Assembly (NCBI GenBank): GCA_963070105.1
Contig: OY718806.1
Location: 8,019,865 to 8,083,864 of the forward strand
Direction: 5' to 3'
Source of the DNA: Litomosoides sigmodontis
Taxonomy: Eukaryota > Nematoda > Chromadorea > Rhabditida > Onchocercidae
DNA: 64,000 nucleotides
Positions 50,643 to 63,315 of the stretch are shown in pieces. Position numbers and translations under genes: made by a program. The notes beneath the pieces are model-generated. The model was not told where the DNA came from. It ran no database searches and was given only the letters and a program-made list of their open reading frames with translations. The first letter of the stretch is position 1; the number at the start of each line of letters is the position of its first letter.

Positions 50643-52811
50643 TTAAGAGAAGCCACTAATTATGCGAACAACGGGATCAGAATTGGATAACGTGAACACC
50701 AATCGTTGACAACTTGATGGAAAATGCTCGAGAGAGTCCGAAAGGATGTGCCAGTCGTAGATATCTGACGCATGCCACGTAACGTACTGGGAGATTAGTG
50801 CAAGTGCTGAATCGGCTTCCTTTCTTTCGCAGTTTCCTTTCACTATCACTGCAAATTACATTTAAAACCAACTAAAATTCACCAAATCCAGGAAATACAA
50901 CTTCAAAAGTCACTATGAAAGATAAGTTACTAACTGGTACAGAAAGTTTAGTGTAGACAACAGCTGTTTTTAAAGTCCATAATTTGACAACATCCGTTCA
51001 CCTATTTGAATTTAACCCTGCAACTAGACAAGATGTCTAAATAAAATCTTATGGATTTCACGTATATTTCGGTAAAACAATGCGATGTATTTCACTTACA
51101 CTCCTCACATTGCAAGTAGCACAACTGAAAGGAACAGAGTAGGCTAAGTTCTCGTTCATATTTGCTCATTTCTTTTTTAGTAAAGACCTGAAAACGAATT
51201 GCAAGTAAGTTTAACTGCAAGATTTCCGTGTTTGAAGACTGATTGCTGAATCATTTAGTGCGAATATTTACTTTAGAATGCATGAATTTAAGTTTTTTCG
51301 GATTACGCAACTGTTAACGAATTGTGCTAAAAATATTTACTTTGCCAGGAAATGCTCGTTCTCTGTTCTCATCGCTATTCTTTAATGCTTCCAAGTGACA
51401 TGTCTGATCGCATTTCAGAAATGTTAAAGGCTCCGTTTTTTCTAAACAACTTCGTGCTTCCAGAAAATGATGTTTCTTGAAATGGCATAGAAAATTCGAC
51501 GGTGAGAACACTCGAACTGCAGACTGAAATTTCTTGCCCAATGAGATTTTCAGGTGTTTTAAATTAAAGAGACCTTCCTGCTAAAAATATTGTAATGATT
51601 GATGGATTTTACAGGATATAAATTGACTAAGACCGAGAAATAGATATGAATGAGGAAAAAGAAAAAGGGTAGTCGAGAGAGGGAATTTCAGATTTGACTT
51701 CTGATTGAAATTTGATCTATAATAAAAAATTACATTCATTTTTCGTCTCTTCTACATCTAAGAGTACCAAATCGAAATATTCTTAATATTACCGATTCAT
51801 TAATCGAGTATTTTCTGCTCTCTTTCATCTTTCCAGAAAAATGCAATATTGTTAATCGTATTTTTCGTTTCTCTTTCGTTTTTCTAACAACATGCATGCT
51901 GCTTGCTTTACGTTCGACCAACGTTCTATTGAATGAATGTTTTTTTCCTCTAGTACTTCAGATTCTAGATTAGGGAATTATAGTTCGCATTGCTCACAAT
52001 GAAAGCCCATCCTTACCCAGCAGACCAGGATAGCAAACAAACGAAGTTATGAAGCACTCCACTGATAGAATAAGATCGGTCTATCGATGAGCAGGAGAGG
52101 TCCTAATTCTGCTTTTTGCATAAAAAATAGAGACTAGCCTGGTCATTACATTCATTAATGTAACATTGAGTGCGCTGTTTCGATATATTGCAAAAAGTAA
52201 CGAATCCAGCACGATCCAGTACTGCGGGATGCAAGGGGAAGTCATAGAAATCAGTTGTACTTAAATTGAACTCTTGTTCAAATACACTCTTCCACTCATT
52301 GTTGCAATCCTGCAAATTATTTAATCATAATTAGCGATATATAAATGGAACTATACCTTAAGGATTTTATTACAATCACGGACAAATTAATGTCATTCAA
52401 ATATAAGGTAGCAACAACATCCGCTGCTTTAGTTTATGATTATGCTTGACATTTTGGACCTCATAACACGAATAATCCACAGAAAACAAATTTCTACGTG
52501 AAACATGACGTGAAATCGAAAAATAAACTTGAAGAGCTAGTGAATTCAGTTACGATTCTTCTAACTACGATCATCCAATCTTATTTCGTTTTTAGTCCTG
52601 AAAAGCTGTCCTATTTCATAGTATTCAATCGAAGTGTTCCTAAAATTACCTGAAAACACGTGGCATCCGTGGAATTCACTTCGGAAACATACATAAAGTC
52701 TCGTTTCCATCGGAACTGATGGCTAATTCCATTCTGCCCAATGATAATAGCAATGATAAGAAAGGAATGGCTGAATGGCAATGTACATAACGGTACACTA
52801 ATATTACTCAT
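50643..52811 (-). CDS. Secreted Cys-rich nematode protein (tentative CPG4-like)
   Basis: Five exons join in phase to 268 aa: 52811-52650, 52309-52135, 51516-51341, 51187-51100, 50848-50643. The first exon has a hydrophobic stretch ([11 protein letters not shown] at about 14-24) that fits a signal peptide or anchor. About sixteen cysteines follow in pairs: [58 protein letters not shown] and SC near the end. This alternating spacing resembles chondroitin-proteoglycan-4-type or other nematode extracellular domains, but I cannot name the family firmly. Ser and acidic residues are present, but no long Ser-Gly attachment run is seen. Splice phases agree at every junction, which is the main support. 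It lies 0.75 kb downstream of the NDUFA12 gene on the same strand. Confidence 0.72.
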
Positions 52812-53564
52812 CTTTAGCGCAACAATCACCACCCAACGAACTGCTCTCCTCCTCCCTGCCTTTCCTTAGCAATGTAGGTCAATCAGCACAACCCGAAGAT
52901 CCTTCAAATGATGCCCTCCATGCATTTCAAACCCAATTCTTCTCATCCATATTTTCATTTGAATGTACCTATCTTTATCTCATCCTCCACTCATTCAAAA
53001 GTATCGCGTACTTCCCATGCAGTGCAAAGACTGAACGATTTCAAATACTTTATTTTGCATAAAATTGGTTAAGGCTCTCGGTAGCACATGACTAAACTAT
53101 CAAAGACGAGAAAACACTACAGTCCTCCTTCACTGAGTGGATCGAAAGTGAGTGCTGACGTACACATCCTTCATCAACTCACTCACTATACAGCAGAGCG
53201 AACTATGAAAAATGCGATATACGGAAACATAGCCTGCAATGTCCTAAAGGAAAAAAATTGATCTTCAATCAATTGCATGACGTTCGGAAACTCAAAGTAA
53301 TCTCTTATCTACAATTAAATATTGCAATGTACATGTTGAAATCATCGATTTATCGATATTGTTTCAAATCATCTACTGCGTTTCCTTAATTTTTGGGTTC
53401 CACAACGACAGCTTCTGTTTTGTTGTTGAATAAGGGTAATATTTTCGATTCCTGAAAAACAAATTTTTGCATCTTATCGTCATCACAAACCTATATCTAG
53501 ATAATATGGTTGCATATTCCCGAAATACAAAAACATTGGGGAGGTAGTAATAAAATATTCCCGC
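52812..53564. other. Spacer between NDUFA12 and the Cys-rich gene
   Basis: About 0.75 kb without a supported gene. It must hold the NDUFA12 3' UTR and, unless they are co-transcribed, the promoter of the next gene. Confidence 0.4.
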
Positions 53565-54317
53565 TTACTCCAATAACGTTAGAGCCTCTTCGTGATCTAA
53601 CATCCACTTTCTCCGCTCCGGAGGATTCTGTACGGGAGTTTCGTCGGTCATATGATGCAACCACATATGCCTATGAAAGAATGAGCTTCATAAAATTGTA
53701 CATGAATCCAAAGTACTCCTTCAAATCAGGATTCGGGTGATTGCAAGTGGATAATAAAAAGTGGAATATGAATGATGAATCAGATTAAAACCAAAGAAAA
53801 ATTAACTCACCATTCAGCAGGAATTTGAGAAGCGTCATATTCAAGCCAAACATGTTCTGGATATTCAACCCAACGATTACGAGGCATAAAATAAGAATTG
53901 TCCTTGAAAAGAGATGCAAAATTTAATGATTTACCACAGTTACTTAACATGGATTAAAAAATTATGCAGAACTATGAAAAAAAAACGGTCTAACTTCGTA
54001 GTATTTGTTGCCGAATTTGTCTTCTCCCATGAACTTCCCAATTCTTGTGTCGTCCATCCTGAACAGAACATTAAAAAAAATCAAAATGAACTGAAATTTA
54101 TATGAAACATAAGACGAACTCTACCGTAAGCATTTCATCGTGGAACACCATGAATGAAATTTGTTCCACTTCAACAGCTTCCTAATAACATACTGATATC
54201 ATAAGCATATACTTACAAATAACGTTTCTTCATAAATCCGATCCACCCACCGCAACCCTTAACTATTCGGAAGAATTTCGACAATATTTGCAAACCAAGA
54301 ATTTCTTTCAAACTCAT
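53565..54317 (-). CDS. NADH:ubiquinone oxidoreductase accessory subunit NDUFA12 (B17.2)
   Basis: NDUFA12 is an accessory subunit of mitochondrial complex I on the matrix arm. Four exons join in phase to 120 aa: 54317-54217, 54058-53995, 53902-53811, 53670-53565. The diagnostic signature GEDKFGNKYYE lies at residues 45-55. It is followed by NRWVEYP (mammalian HRWVVYT) and IPAEWHMWLHHMTDETP (mammalian VPPEWHRWLHSMTDDPP). The C-terminus is shorter than in mammals and ends ERRKWMLDHEEALTLLE. The related assembly factor NDUFAF2 lacks the WLHxMTD stretch, which favours NDUFA12 proper. One acceptor (TTCAAG before exon 3) is not AG-optimal. A CTTCAG sits seven bases before the ATG. Confidence 0.9.
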
Positions 54318-54323
54318 TGGAAC

Positions 54324-54329
54324 CTGAAG
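54324..54329 (-). promoter_or_regulatory. Likely trans-splice acceptor for NDUFA12
   Basis: On the minus strand CTTCAG precedes the start ATG (54317) by six bases. Together with the upstream same-strand p47 gene it fits an internal operon splice site. Confidence 0.45.
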
Positions 54330-54980
54330 GTGTGAATATAAAAGCGCAGAACGAGATACCGGCTCGCCATACAAAATGTTTCCGATATTTGTCACACAGC
54401 TAAGAACCGCATCGGACAAACAGAAAATCGTACGCTCTTCTAATTTTCTAAGAAATTTCTATGAAATGTTTTTTCTAAAATTTCTGTTCGATCTCCTTTT
54501 TCCTCACTGAATAATCGATCTTAGCAAAAGAACTCACACTTATCCGACAATCGCACATAGAATACAGACCAACATAGCATTACATACTATCTGCACAGCT
54601 AGTTAGTATGCAATTTGCCCACACAACCACTGAACCCTTGAACCAACCATGAATTCCCCGTAACAGTTAAAATTCTACCTGATTCTTTATTTCCCTACAC
54701 CTCCCAATCCTCCCTTTTCGCTTTCATGAAAAACAATTCCGATGGTCGTTCACCTTCAATTCTACAAGAACGCACAGCGCAGTAAGACGCAAAGACCCTG
54801 GAAAGCCAGTGGGCTGAACACTTCCATAAAATTAATTTTTTATTCACTATTCCTCAACACAGTAAATCAGTCGTTTATGTTGTGCCTTAACACCTGCTAA
54901 AAATTCACATCAAAACAAATAAGTTACATTGTAAAGAAGTGTAAAGACATGTGGTACAACAGGACGAATTATATAGTACG

Positions 54981-57094
54981 TTACACAAGTTTCGCAACAA
55001 TGACTGCATTCAATACACCTGCTTCCTTCAAAGAAATGTTTTCTTCTTCAATCACTTTATTCGGAAAGGTTGTCATCAAATTGAATGGCTGGAAAGCATA
55101 ATCTGGTGCCGCGCTAAAAAATATCGTGATATTTGATGTAGTACTTAGTTGCAGAACAGTAACACAGTCTTTTCTGAAAACAAATTTTGGAGATGAATGT
55201 AATTACATGCATATTAGGGAACTGTGACTCACTTTACGAGAAAATTCCGAATGTCACCAATTGTATGATTATGATTAAATTGCCCGATAATTCGTTCACC
55301 ATTTGGTAGTCGAATTTGCACATGCGCAGTAGGCTCTCCATCAACTAATTTCACCGCTTCTTGCGCCTTTTTAAGAGAATCAGGATCTAAAAATCACAAC
55401 CTAATTATTTTTAGATCACTGAGTGACAATGTGTAGCGACATCTTAGAACGTGCAAATAGCGACTCACGAAGTACATTGTAAAAGGCATACAACCTGAAA
55501 GACGGCACAACGAACAGAAATTTTATAAAATTTAATAAAGTGTAGTAAAGGAGCATGTACTAATACAAAATCCACTTTCATTTATTATTATAAATATGAA
55601 GATAAAAAAGGTACAGCTCACCTACACATCTACTGTTTGCTGGATTAGTAACACCATTATTCGTCCGTTGCTTAAAATTTTCTGGTGTCGCGATTTTAGG
55701 AACAATTTCACCTAGCCTTTGTCCTTGTCCACTGAACGGTTTAGGTTTCTTTACATATGGCTCAAGTCGACGTACCATTCGAAGATCGATTATTTTTCCT
55801 GGGTGCTGCCGGATCAACTCGTTTGGGATCTGCCTAAATTATTTTAAATGCAAGTGAGAAGCAATACACTCAATATACTCCGCAAGAGTAACTGCAATTA
55901 TAATGGGCAAGCCAACATATAACCAACATTTTCAATAAAAGAATGTCCAAAAAAACGCTTCGCAAAATATTAGCACAACAACAAAGTCAATGTGAACTAA
56001 TTTTATAAAAATTTTAAAACACTTATAACTGTTATGAAAAAATTCTTCCGTTCAGCTTAGAAATGGGTTTCGAGTTAGTTTCGTCAGCCTTATTTAGCTA
56101 CAAAACCCCAAGATTTCTTCCGAATATTTGATATGTCGTACTATATCCTATCCCATTCGATCAGTATGATAGTTAAAATCGCAATTCAAAACTTCTACTG
56201 TAATTCGGATCTCAACAAAGAAAACGACACTTCCTGTTTTTGATGTAAGACCTAATAAATTAGCTACAATCACTGATTCCAGAAAATGAAATACAAAGCA
56301 TCAGGACCTAATGAAAAGTGAACCTTGTCAACGGTAAACACAGAAAGTGCAAAATTTATTTGACTAAATTAAGAATTACCCTTCAATAATCGACTGCAAA
56401 AACGAATTATTTAGCTCGTCACTATACAGTCTAAGCGGACCATCATCTATAGTAAATCCATTTTCCCACATGGAAAGTGTCACTTCTTGCTGAAACAAGA
56501 GACTGATTTCCTAAATCCGCTTCAGTAAAAGTTATATCTAACAACCCAGTCATAAAAGAAACTTACTGCATCAGAAGGGTCATTCGATTCTGTCAACTGA
56601 GAATGCAGTGTAGAACCTCCCAAACGATAACCTTTATCACTCAAATCAAGCTTCAATGCATCACGAGTTCCTAATCTTTCACTCTCTTCTTGTGTTAGAG
56701 GTTCGGCGCCACGTGCACGAACTGAGTTGAAGAATTGTGAAACGAAGTCATCATTACGTGAGCTATCTGGCCCAAGGACTAAATTTCCACTGAAATGTGT
56801 TTAAAATAATAGTGATATATATATATACACCATTGTGTCCTAAATACGCATTTGCGATTTTCCTTTTACCAATTTCTAGCTGAATAACAGGTTATCTCCC
56901 ATCTCTTCACACGCAAGATTACGATAAACGCGCATAAATCTGAAGCCTTCGAACAAATCGTAACGGAAATTCAAGATAAACAAATTTACCTGTGCTCGCT
57001 ACCGCCAACATAAAATCCTTGTTGAGCATTCCCATCATCATTAGATGGACTACTATTCCGGCTTTTCTTACTCGATGTATTCAAAGTTGCAATT
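54981..57094 (-). CDS. ubxn-2: p47/NSFL1C-type p97 cofactor (SEP and UBX domains), 5' end unresolved
   Basis: p47 links the AAA-ATPase p97/CDC48 to ubiquitinated or membrane-fusion substrates. Six exons join in phase to 311 aa before the stop: 57094-56990, 56789-56567, 56489-56380, 55833-55622, 55386-55233, 55113-54981. In order: FYVGGSEHSG (mammalian FYAGGSERSG); GYRLGG; an SEP domain from LSMWENGFTIDDGPLRLYSD through SFLQSIIEGQIP and PFSGQGQRLG; then a UBX domain (AHVQIRLPNGERIIGQFNHN, NLMTTFPNK, LKEAGVLNAVIV). The first exon starts mid-codon with no ATG, so at least one 5' exon is missing. A candidate donor, GTAAGT, is at 57192, but its upstream frame lacks a good ATG. The family's N-terminal UBA domain was not found. 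Confidence 0.9.
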
Positions 57095-57192
57095 CTATAA
57101 CGATATGATCTATAGTATCCACAAATAATCGACCGCGAGATGGCCAATGAAACTGGGAACCTTACACTATTTTTGTGAATTCCGGTACTTAC

Positions 57193-58044
57193 TTCCCGAT
57201 TGCATAAATATCACACAACTGATGAAACACATGACAAACCTTCGGCTCATTGTATGATTATGATACGAATGATTCAACGAACGTAAAAAGGAGACGCTAC
57301 TGTAAGGAAAATTCTGAAATAGTTTTGTTATATTACGAGTTAAATCGCATGTTTCTGTGTAACCTATCCTCCCAACCTCACGGAAACCCCAGACCAAACA
57401 AAAGCAACCCCCCACTCCAGACACTCACACACTGATTCACTGATTCAACCGAGCAAAATAATGGCGTAATTTGTATCGCAATGAAAACTTTCATCCTCTC
57501 CTCACATTTTGTTCGCATCAGACGTACGCTTCTCTACGTCTTTACGTGTATTTTTTCTCCGTTATACGCGTTTTTATCATTGTGATTTGTGGTCATGCGT
57601 GTACTACAAAACTTTTTATTTCAGCACTTTAGAACCGAGGAATAAAGAGCAAACATTGTTTCTATAAAAAATTGCATACAAAGCATTGTGTAATTGGAGT
57701 TCTTGAGACAAAAAAAAATTACGGATAGCTTACATAAATATGACTGAAATTTAGCGCATCAAAGTCTTTTATTTTTGGCCTTAAAATTTATTAAGTGTAC
57801 TCTAAGAGAAATGTGGCGTGTGGAATCTTAATCCTCCCCCAATTTACGCTTAGAACATTCTGTTGCTTCCATTGGAATTTCAGTTGCAAATACACACACT
57901 GTGATAAAATCATTTACAGAATGAGGGCAGCCCTTATGCTACTGATTTACAATCACTTAAAAATCAGCAGAATATCACTTATCAACGATGTTGCTAATTA
58001 GCGCTTACTGATGATGAAATACGAAGTCGGGAAATGTTTTACAA
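57193..58044. other. Upstream region of p47, no firm gene
   Basis: About 0.85 kb that should contain the p47 promoter and first exon. Minus-strand open codons just right of the donor at 57192 may be that exon. Nothing else was recognised. Confidence 0.35.
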
Positions 58045-58520
58045 TTACAAGATTTTGACTAAGACTTTGAATTGAACAAGTTTAAATTTTCCATAATAAG
58101 TTAAGTGGTGCATATTTTGAAAGGAAAAAAAGTTTCTCGGATAGTTTAGTGCTTCATTTTCCGCTACATTCTGGTAGCTTCTCATCCCGTATATATGTAA
58201 CGACGTTTGATGGTGCCATATTCTTTGCTGTTGTTCTGAGATCCAGAATATCCTTAAAAAAAATAGACTTATCAATGTTAAAGTTGAATCTGGAAATCAT
58301 TAGTTGGTTCGGATACGTCTTACATTGATCGCAACGAGAATAAACTAGCGGCTATTAATGAACCACTTACCTGGCAGCCAACCGTTCATTTTCATGTTCA
58401 TGTCTTCGATCGTTTCACGAAACCTAAAACTCATATCAGTCGATATTAACAGGCGCGAAATTACTTTTACCGCTTGATATCTGGGAAATATTGAGAAGCA
58501 AATAGTAAAGTACACTTTTC
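58045..58520 (-). CDS. Possible small gene downstream of the coiled-coil gene
   Basis: A TTTCAG acceptor at 58523-58521 lies only about 58 bases after the stop of the coiled-coil gene.It is followed by an open stretch with an ATG at 58434 reading MSFRFRETIEDMNMKMNGWL and a perfect GTAAGT donor near 58370. Two acceptors near 58262 and 58244 give two alternative C-termini, one short (ending RRYIYTG) and one running to 58045 (QQQRIWHHQTSLHIYGMRSY). I do not recognise either product. It could instead be an alternative 3' exon set of the coiled-coil gene. Confidence 0.35.
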
Positions 58521-58578
58521 CTGAAAGGATTATGGGAGTAACTTTGTTGTTGGAACATTTCCATAACAGAACGACAAC

Positions 58579-59191
58579 TTAATTTTTATTTTCCCCTTCG
58601 CGGAAGTCAGCAGTCTGTTGGCGTTTACGAGCTTGTCTTTCGCGTTGTTCATACGCTTCCATCAGTTCCTTGGATTCCTCCAGGAGACGCTTCGATTTTT
58701 CCATCATACGCTTTTGCTGCTTCAACTGTAACAAAGTGTTTTGCTACTTGTTATAGATGTGCTGAGAATTAAAAGAACATGAATAGTTTTGTGAATTACT
58801 GCTCCATTGATACTGACTGGGCTGGGGAAGATTTAAAAAGAAATCTTTTTAAAGTTATCCCAACCTTTCTTTCACGAATTTTCTTTATTTCATGCAACTC
58901 CATTCTCACACTTTCCGAGACATTTCTGGTGATTATTCGCAACTGTGCGACGTGATCAAATAGATTTTTCATTTCCTGAACATTGCATGACTAATGGAAG
59001 GAAAAAAATGAAAGGAAAATTGCTTAAAAAGAATTTGGCAATTTGAAATTGCTTACTTTGGTAGTATGTCGCATTGCCAGACGCAATGTATGCATACTTT
59101 CTTTCACATCAAAAATTCGTCCCTCAATCATACGCTTTCTCATCTGGAACGTTTCCTCGTCTTCTAGTTCAAACATGCGTATGTCGACCAT
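58579..59191 (-). CDS. Short coiled-coil protein, function unknown
   Basis: Three exons join in phase 0 to 130 aa: 59191-59057, 58975-58865, 58725-58579. The product is almost entirely charged and heptad-like: EDEETFQMRKRMIEGRIF, then EMKNLFDHVAQLRIITRN, then LLEESKELMEAYEQRERQAR. The basic/acidic alternation predicts a long helical coiled coil with no membrane segment or signal peptide. All three donors and acceptors are ordinary. No family was recognised by eye; coiled-coil composition makes weak matches unreliable. It is the most upstream of the minus-strand run leading to p47 and NDUFA12. Confidence 0.65.
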
Positions 59192-62100
59192 TGTCTATAA
59201 TTTTATCTTGACCTTAGAAAAAGAACTGCATAATGATGTGATCTGATGTCAAATGTGATCTGTTCTAAGAAGCTATAAAGCAATCATTCAAAAATGAATT
59301 CTGGAAAAAACCGGAATTCTTTTTGTTGCTAAATATCTAACTAAAGAGCTATTAAAAAAAAGTGCCTAACTAAAGAGCTAATAAGGTGAAGTTTTCCACT
59401 AACCTCGAAGCAGATACTCAAAATTTTGCTGAGAATTATACTAAGATCATTTTAAACAGTTCTATTGTTGAAAGCTACAATAGCAAAAGATCAATGAGTT
59501 AAAAACACTCTTCTCCAAAAAAAATAAAATACTTTCCTTACGCTTCTCCCATGAAACATCTTCAGCCTAACTTATATTATAGATATAAATATACGAAATA
59601 AAATATAAGTAATTAAGCGTGATGTACGTATCAGTTTTTACGTTAGTATTTACCTCGAAAATATATTTTTCACTTTGAAACTGACCAACCGAAATGAAGA
59701 AGAGAGCTACGAAGCTAGAACGACCGATCCAAAGGAAGAAAAATGTGGAAAGTGATTTCTACTGGTTGGTTATGAGGAATATATGAGGTGATGATGCGTG
59801 CTGTCAGAGGGAGGGTGCAATGCAATATGCAAATTTTTGCAATGAGCAAAATGTCTAACAATCATTGCCATTTACTAATATCTTTTCTTACGTCATCATT
59901 TCTAATTTTTTAGGGGCTAAATAATAATTTCCAAAAATTACTAAATGCCTCTGAGCAATTGATACCTAAAACAATTGTTAAATTTACTTCATAAAATCAT
60001 ATAACTTAATAATTGAAATACATGCTGATATTGCCACTTATCCTGGTAACTAGTAATTATCTACTACTATTAATCATAATTAATCGGTAACAATGAACAA
60101 TTTCCGTATAATATATCAATGTAGAATTTGCTACATATCTCCTTAGCACTTCTTTTCAACTTCAATTCGTCGTAAAACGCGTACGAGCAGTAATCAGTAA
60201 TCAGTGGCAATGTTGAAGTTTAATCGGTATAATTTCAAATGCTACTTTTTGCTTTCCATAACGAACAATATCAATTATTATTTCATAAAAAATAAAGTAG
60301 TCAACGGTGTAATTCGTTTTTTTTACTTCACAAGAACTCAATAAACTTTGGATTTTACTTCTTCGTGTCCTAACGAGCATTTTCTCTTCTTGCAAATAGG
60401 ATATTAAGAAAAATTTTGAAATTAAAAGTGATATAAGCTGTGGTAATTGTTTTAGACAATAAATACTTCCCTTCATTTCGAAATTAATAATATCCAACAG
60501 ATAGTCTCAGTTCAACGAAACGTTGCTGTCAATTAGACGTTCTGTTTTTTTTTTTTTTGCTTGATCAATTCTGCTTGTCAGATAATCCAACAGCAGCATC
60601 ACTTTGTTATCAATTAATTCTTTCGTATTTTTCACTCTTTCATAGTGATTTTTGCTTGTCGCAAAAGTTCATCCGATTATCAAAATTTTGATCAATTAAT
60701 GCTATTTTGAAAAACTGTAGAAAATAGTAAATTTTGTTTTTCCTTCTTAAAAGACACAACAATGCAAGGAGTAGTAAGAGATTGCTATCAAAGAATCATT
60801 ACTGTGTATAAAGCACAATATCTAGCAAGTAAGTATATTTGTCGCTTAGGAATTATCGATTATTTTTTAATGAAATATGGTTACAGAAATGACTTGATGT
60901 TTTTGTTGAAGTTTTTTGAAATCAAAAATTTTTGCTCACAACGACAGCATCACTCTGAAATCTTTATTGTTGCTGTAATTGGAAATGAATGCAAATAAGA
61001 TTGATTTATTCGTAATTGCTGCATATGAAGTACAATCACTTTTCAAATCAACATTTAAACAACAAGACGGAAGGATGAAATCTCGTCTCGAGGAAAGTTT
61101 ATGGTACTACCTGTACTACTTGAATTTCCCCTGTCTTTTCCTCGTAAATCAATAGAGTGAGCTTTAAAACAAAAGGTTATAACGAAATTTCAAAAGAAAG
61201 GAAGTTCATAAAATTATTCGCTTTTAACACATAACTCCTTTATATTTGTAACAGAGTAAATTTTGATTTGGATGCGAGAGAGTGACCGGATCCGGATTTC
61301 GTTCTGTGGAAGCACTATGATTTCTACGAACGCTGCAGCAACACTTCGATTGATTGTGACATTTGCAATGATACTGCCTCCATTGAATCACTTTCAATCG
61401 ATTTCTATTTGACAAATTTTTCCCTGTTACTTGGTTTGCTTTTTAATTTGCTAGCCAGTGATCTTATAGGATCAGAAAGATGTTGCATTTGATGTGGCGC
61501 TCACCATTCCCTCTGGTATTTCTGCAAGAAAACCATAAAATAGCTTTTCATTTTGAAATTTCAAAATATTAACAAATGGCAAATTATTGAAAGGACAGGA
61601 ATGTTTAGAAACTTATCACAATGCATAAGCGATCTACAACGAGCCATTTTGGATTGAACTATTGCAGTTAAGTTTGACATTTTCGAAAATGTCAACGGGC
61701 TAATGAGCAGATTGATTGAACATTATTTCTAATAGGCTGGACTCGCTATTATCTATCTTACAGTTTAATCACAAGCAAATGATACTACGAGAAATTAACA
61801 GTCAATCTGATAAATCTATCACTAATCAAATCTGATTATATTAGTATAAGCAACGATTTGTATCAGAAACTGTGCTACTGCAAATATAAACGTACCCTGT
61901 AAAGTTGAACTCATCCTGCTTTACAGTTTATTTTGCTTAATGTTTTTTTTTATGAGTCTGAAATTAGCCAACGGTATCTAATAAAATGATAAGGATAAGC
62001 ATCAGGTATGGTAGTGTTCCGTCTTGTTACGGGCGATTTTATGAGCTGATTTAACAATAGATTGACAAAAGTTTGTCAGCATTGATGTGCTGCTTATTGT

Positions 62101-63315
62101 AAAACGAAAACGCTGATCTGTAAAATGGTATCTGCAATTTCGTCCAATATTTAAATATGAAGTTGTGATAATAGTTGGCAGAGCTTTTCTGATCTTCTTA
62201 TTTGGCAGAGCTAAAGAGGAGAGGTGTCTTTAAGGAGAAATCAAACAATTTTTATGATTGTGATGAAAGACGAAGAATGATTAACTGATAAAAATGCCAT
62301 TGATTGGTAACACTTTTTCAAGATTCCGTCGATCAACCAGGTTGTCCAAAATTGAGGTGGCAAATGTGATAAAACGACCCATAGATTTCTTAATTTTACT
62401 AAATATTTGAAGTGTGAAAAGCTGCCATTGCATTATGCAGTCTTTTTTCCTTGCCAATTCAGCGCAAAATTTAAAAATTTCGGAACTTTTCACTTCTAAA
62501 GACAGAAAGAATAATTGATAGAAGCATTGTATGTTGCACACTTCTCCCTTCTTCTACCTCTTCTTCTCTCCCATTTACGTTATCACAAATTATCTCATAA
62601 AATTTGACTTTTTTCCTGTCCTATATCAGGAATAACTGAATCAGTAATAGCACGAAAGCATGAATATGATCAGGAAGGGAGAGAGGGGGAGAGGGAGATA
62701 TCGCTTGCTCGGTGCATCTGAGAAATGAGAAGCGTTGACCATTGGTCATGTTCGATTTTTTCGGGAGCGGAAGCACTAAGCTGGCATGCCACGCTATTAA
62801 GGCTTGATGATGGGCGATGGGTGGTTGTTGCTATGAATGAATTCAGATGTGCGTGTCTTCGTTGCTTGCCTTGTAGTATGAAATCTATCATTCAAGAAAG
62901 AATAAAAGTATCGCATAGAGAGACTTGCAATAGCAGTGGTAGAAGCACAAATCGTAAAGTGAACTAAGAGAGAAGTGGACGATGATGATGGGCTTGTCGT
63001 TGGAGTCGTTTCGTTTCATTGCTAGTCCAACTTCCGTCCATCTATGAAGGGAAAGGAGGGCATTAAGGTGTCCAACTTACTCCCTCATTGTCCACCAGGA
63101 ACAGTTAGTTCCTCATCTGATCACTCACTCACTTTTCGCACTGCGCTACTTTCAAAGAGCAGACAGCTGTCCGTCATCATTTTTCATCAAGTGAACCCAT
63201 GCAACTCATCATTTGTGCTGTTGCGCTGTTCGGTAATGATTCTTTATTGGTCACTGTGCTGCTCAGCCTGTTCACCATAAATTTTAATTGGCGAGAAGTT
63301 TGAACATTTATTTCT
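59192..63315. other. Intergenic, no firmly supported gene
   Basis: About 4.1 kb. Weak candidates: an ATG at 60762 followed by 22 codons and a perfect GTAAGT donor near 60832, with no partner exon; a GC-richer patch at 61270-61410; a minus-strand open block at 62500-62281 after a GTCTTTAG acceptor; and a GC-richer patch at 62700-63060 next to the right-hand gene, possibly its promoter. None met the bar for a gene call. Confidence 0.4.

Noticed and set aside
60762..60832. Short exon with a perfect GTAAGT donor
   Set aside because: Only 22 codons, no acceptor-like or conserved context upstream and no downstream exon in phase was found.
62281..62541. Minus-strand frame with a GTCTTTAG acceptor at its start
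   Set aside because: The composition is plausible, but there is no start, no partner exon and no recognisable family. Left as a weak candidate in the intergenic note.
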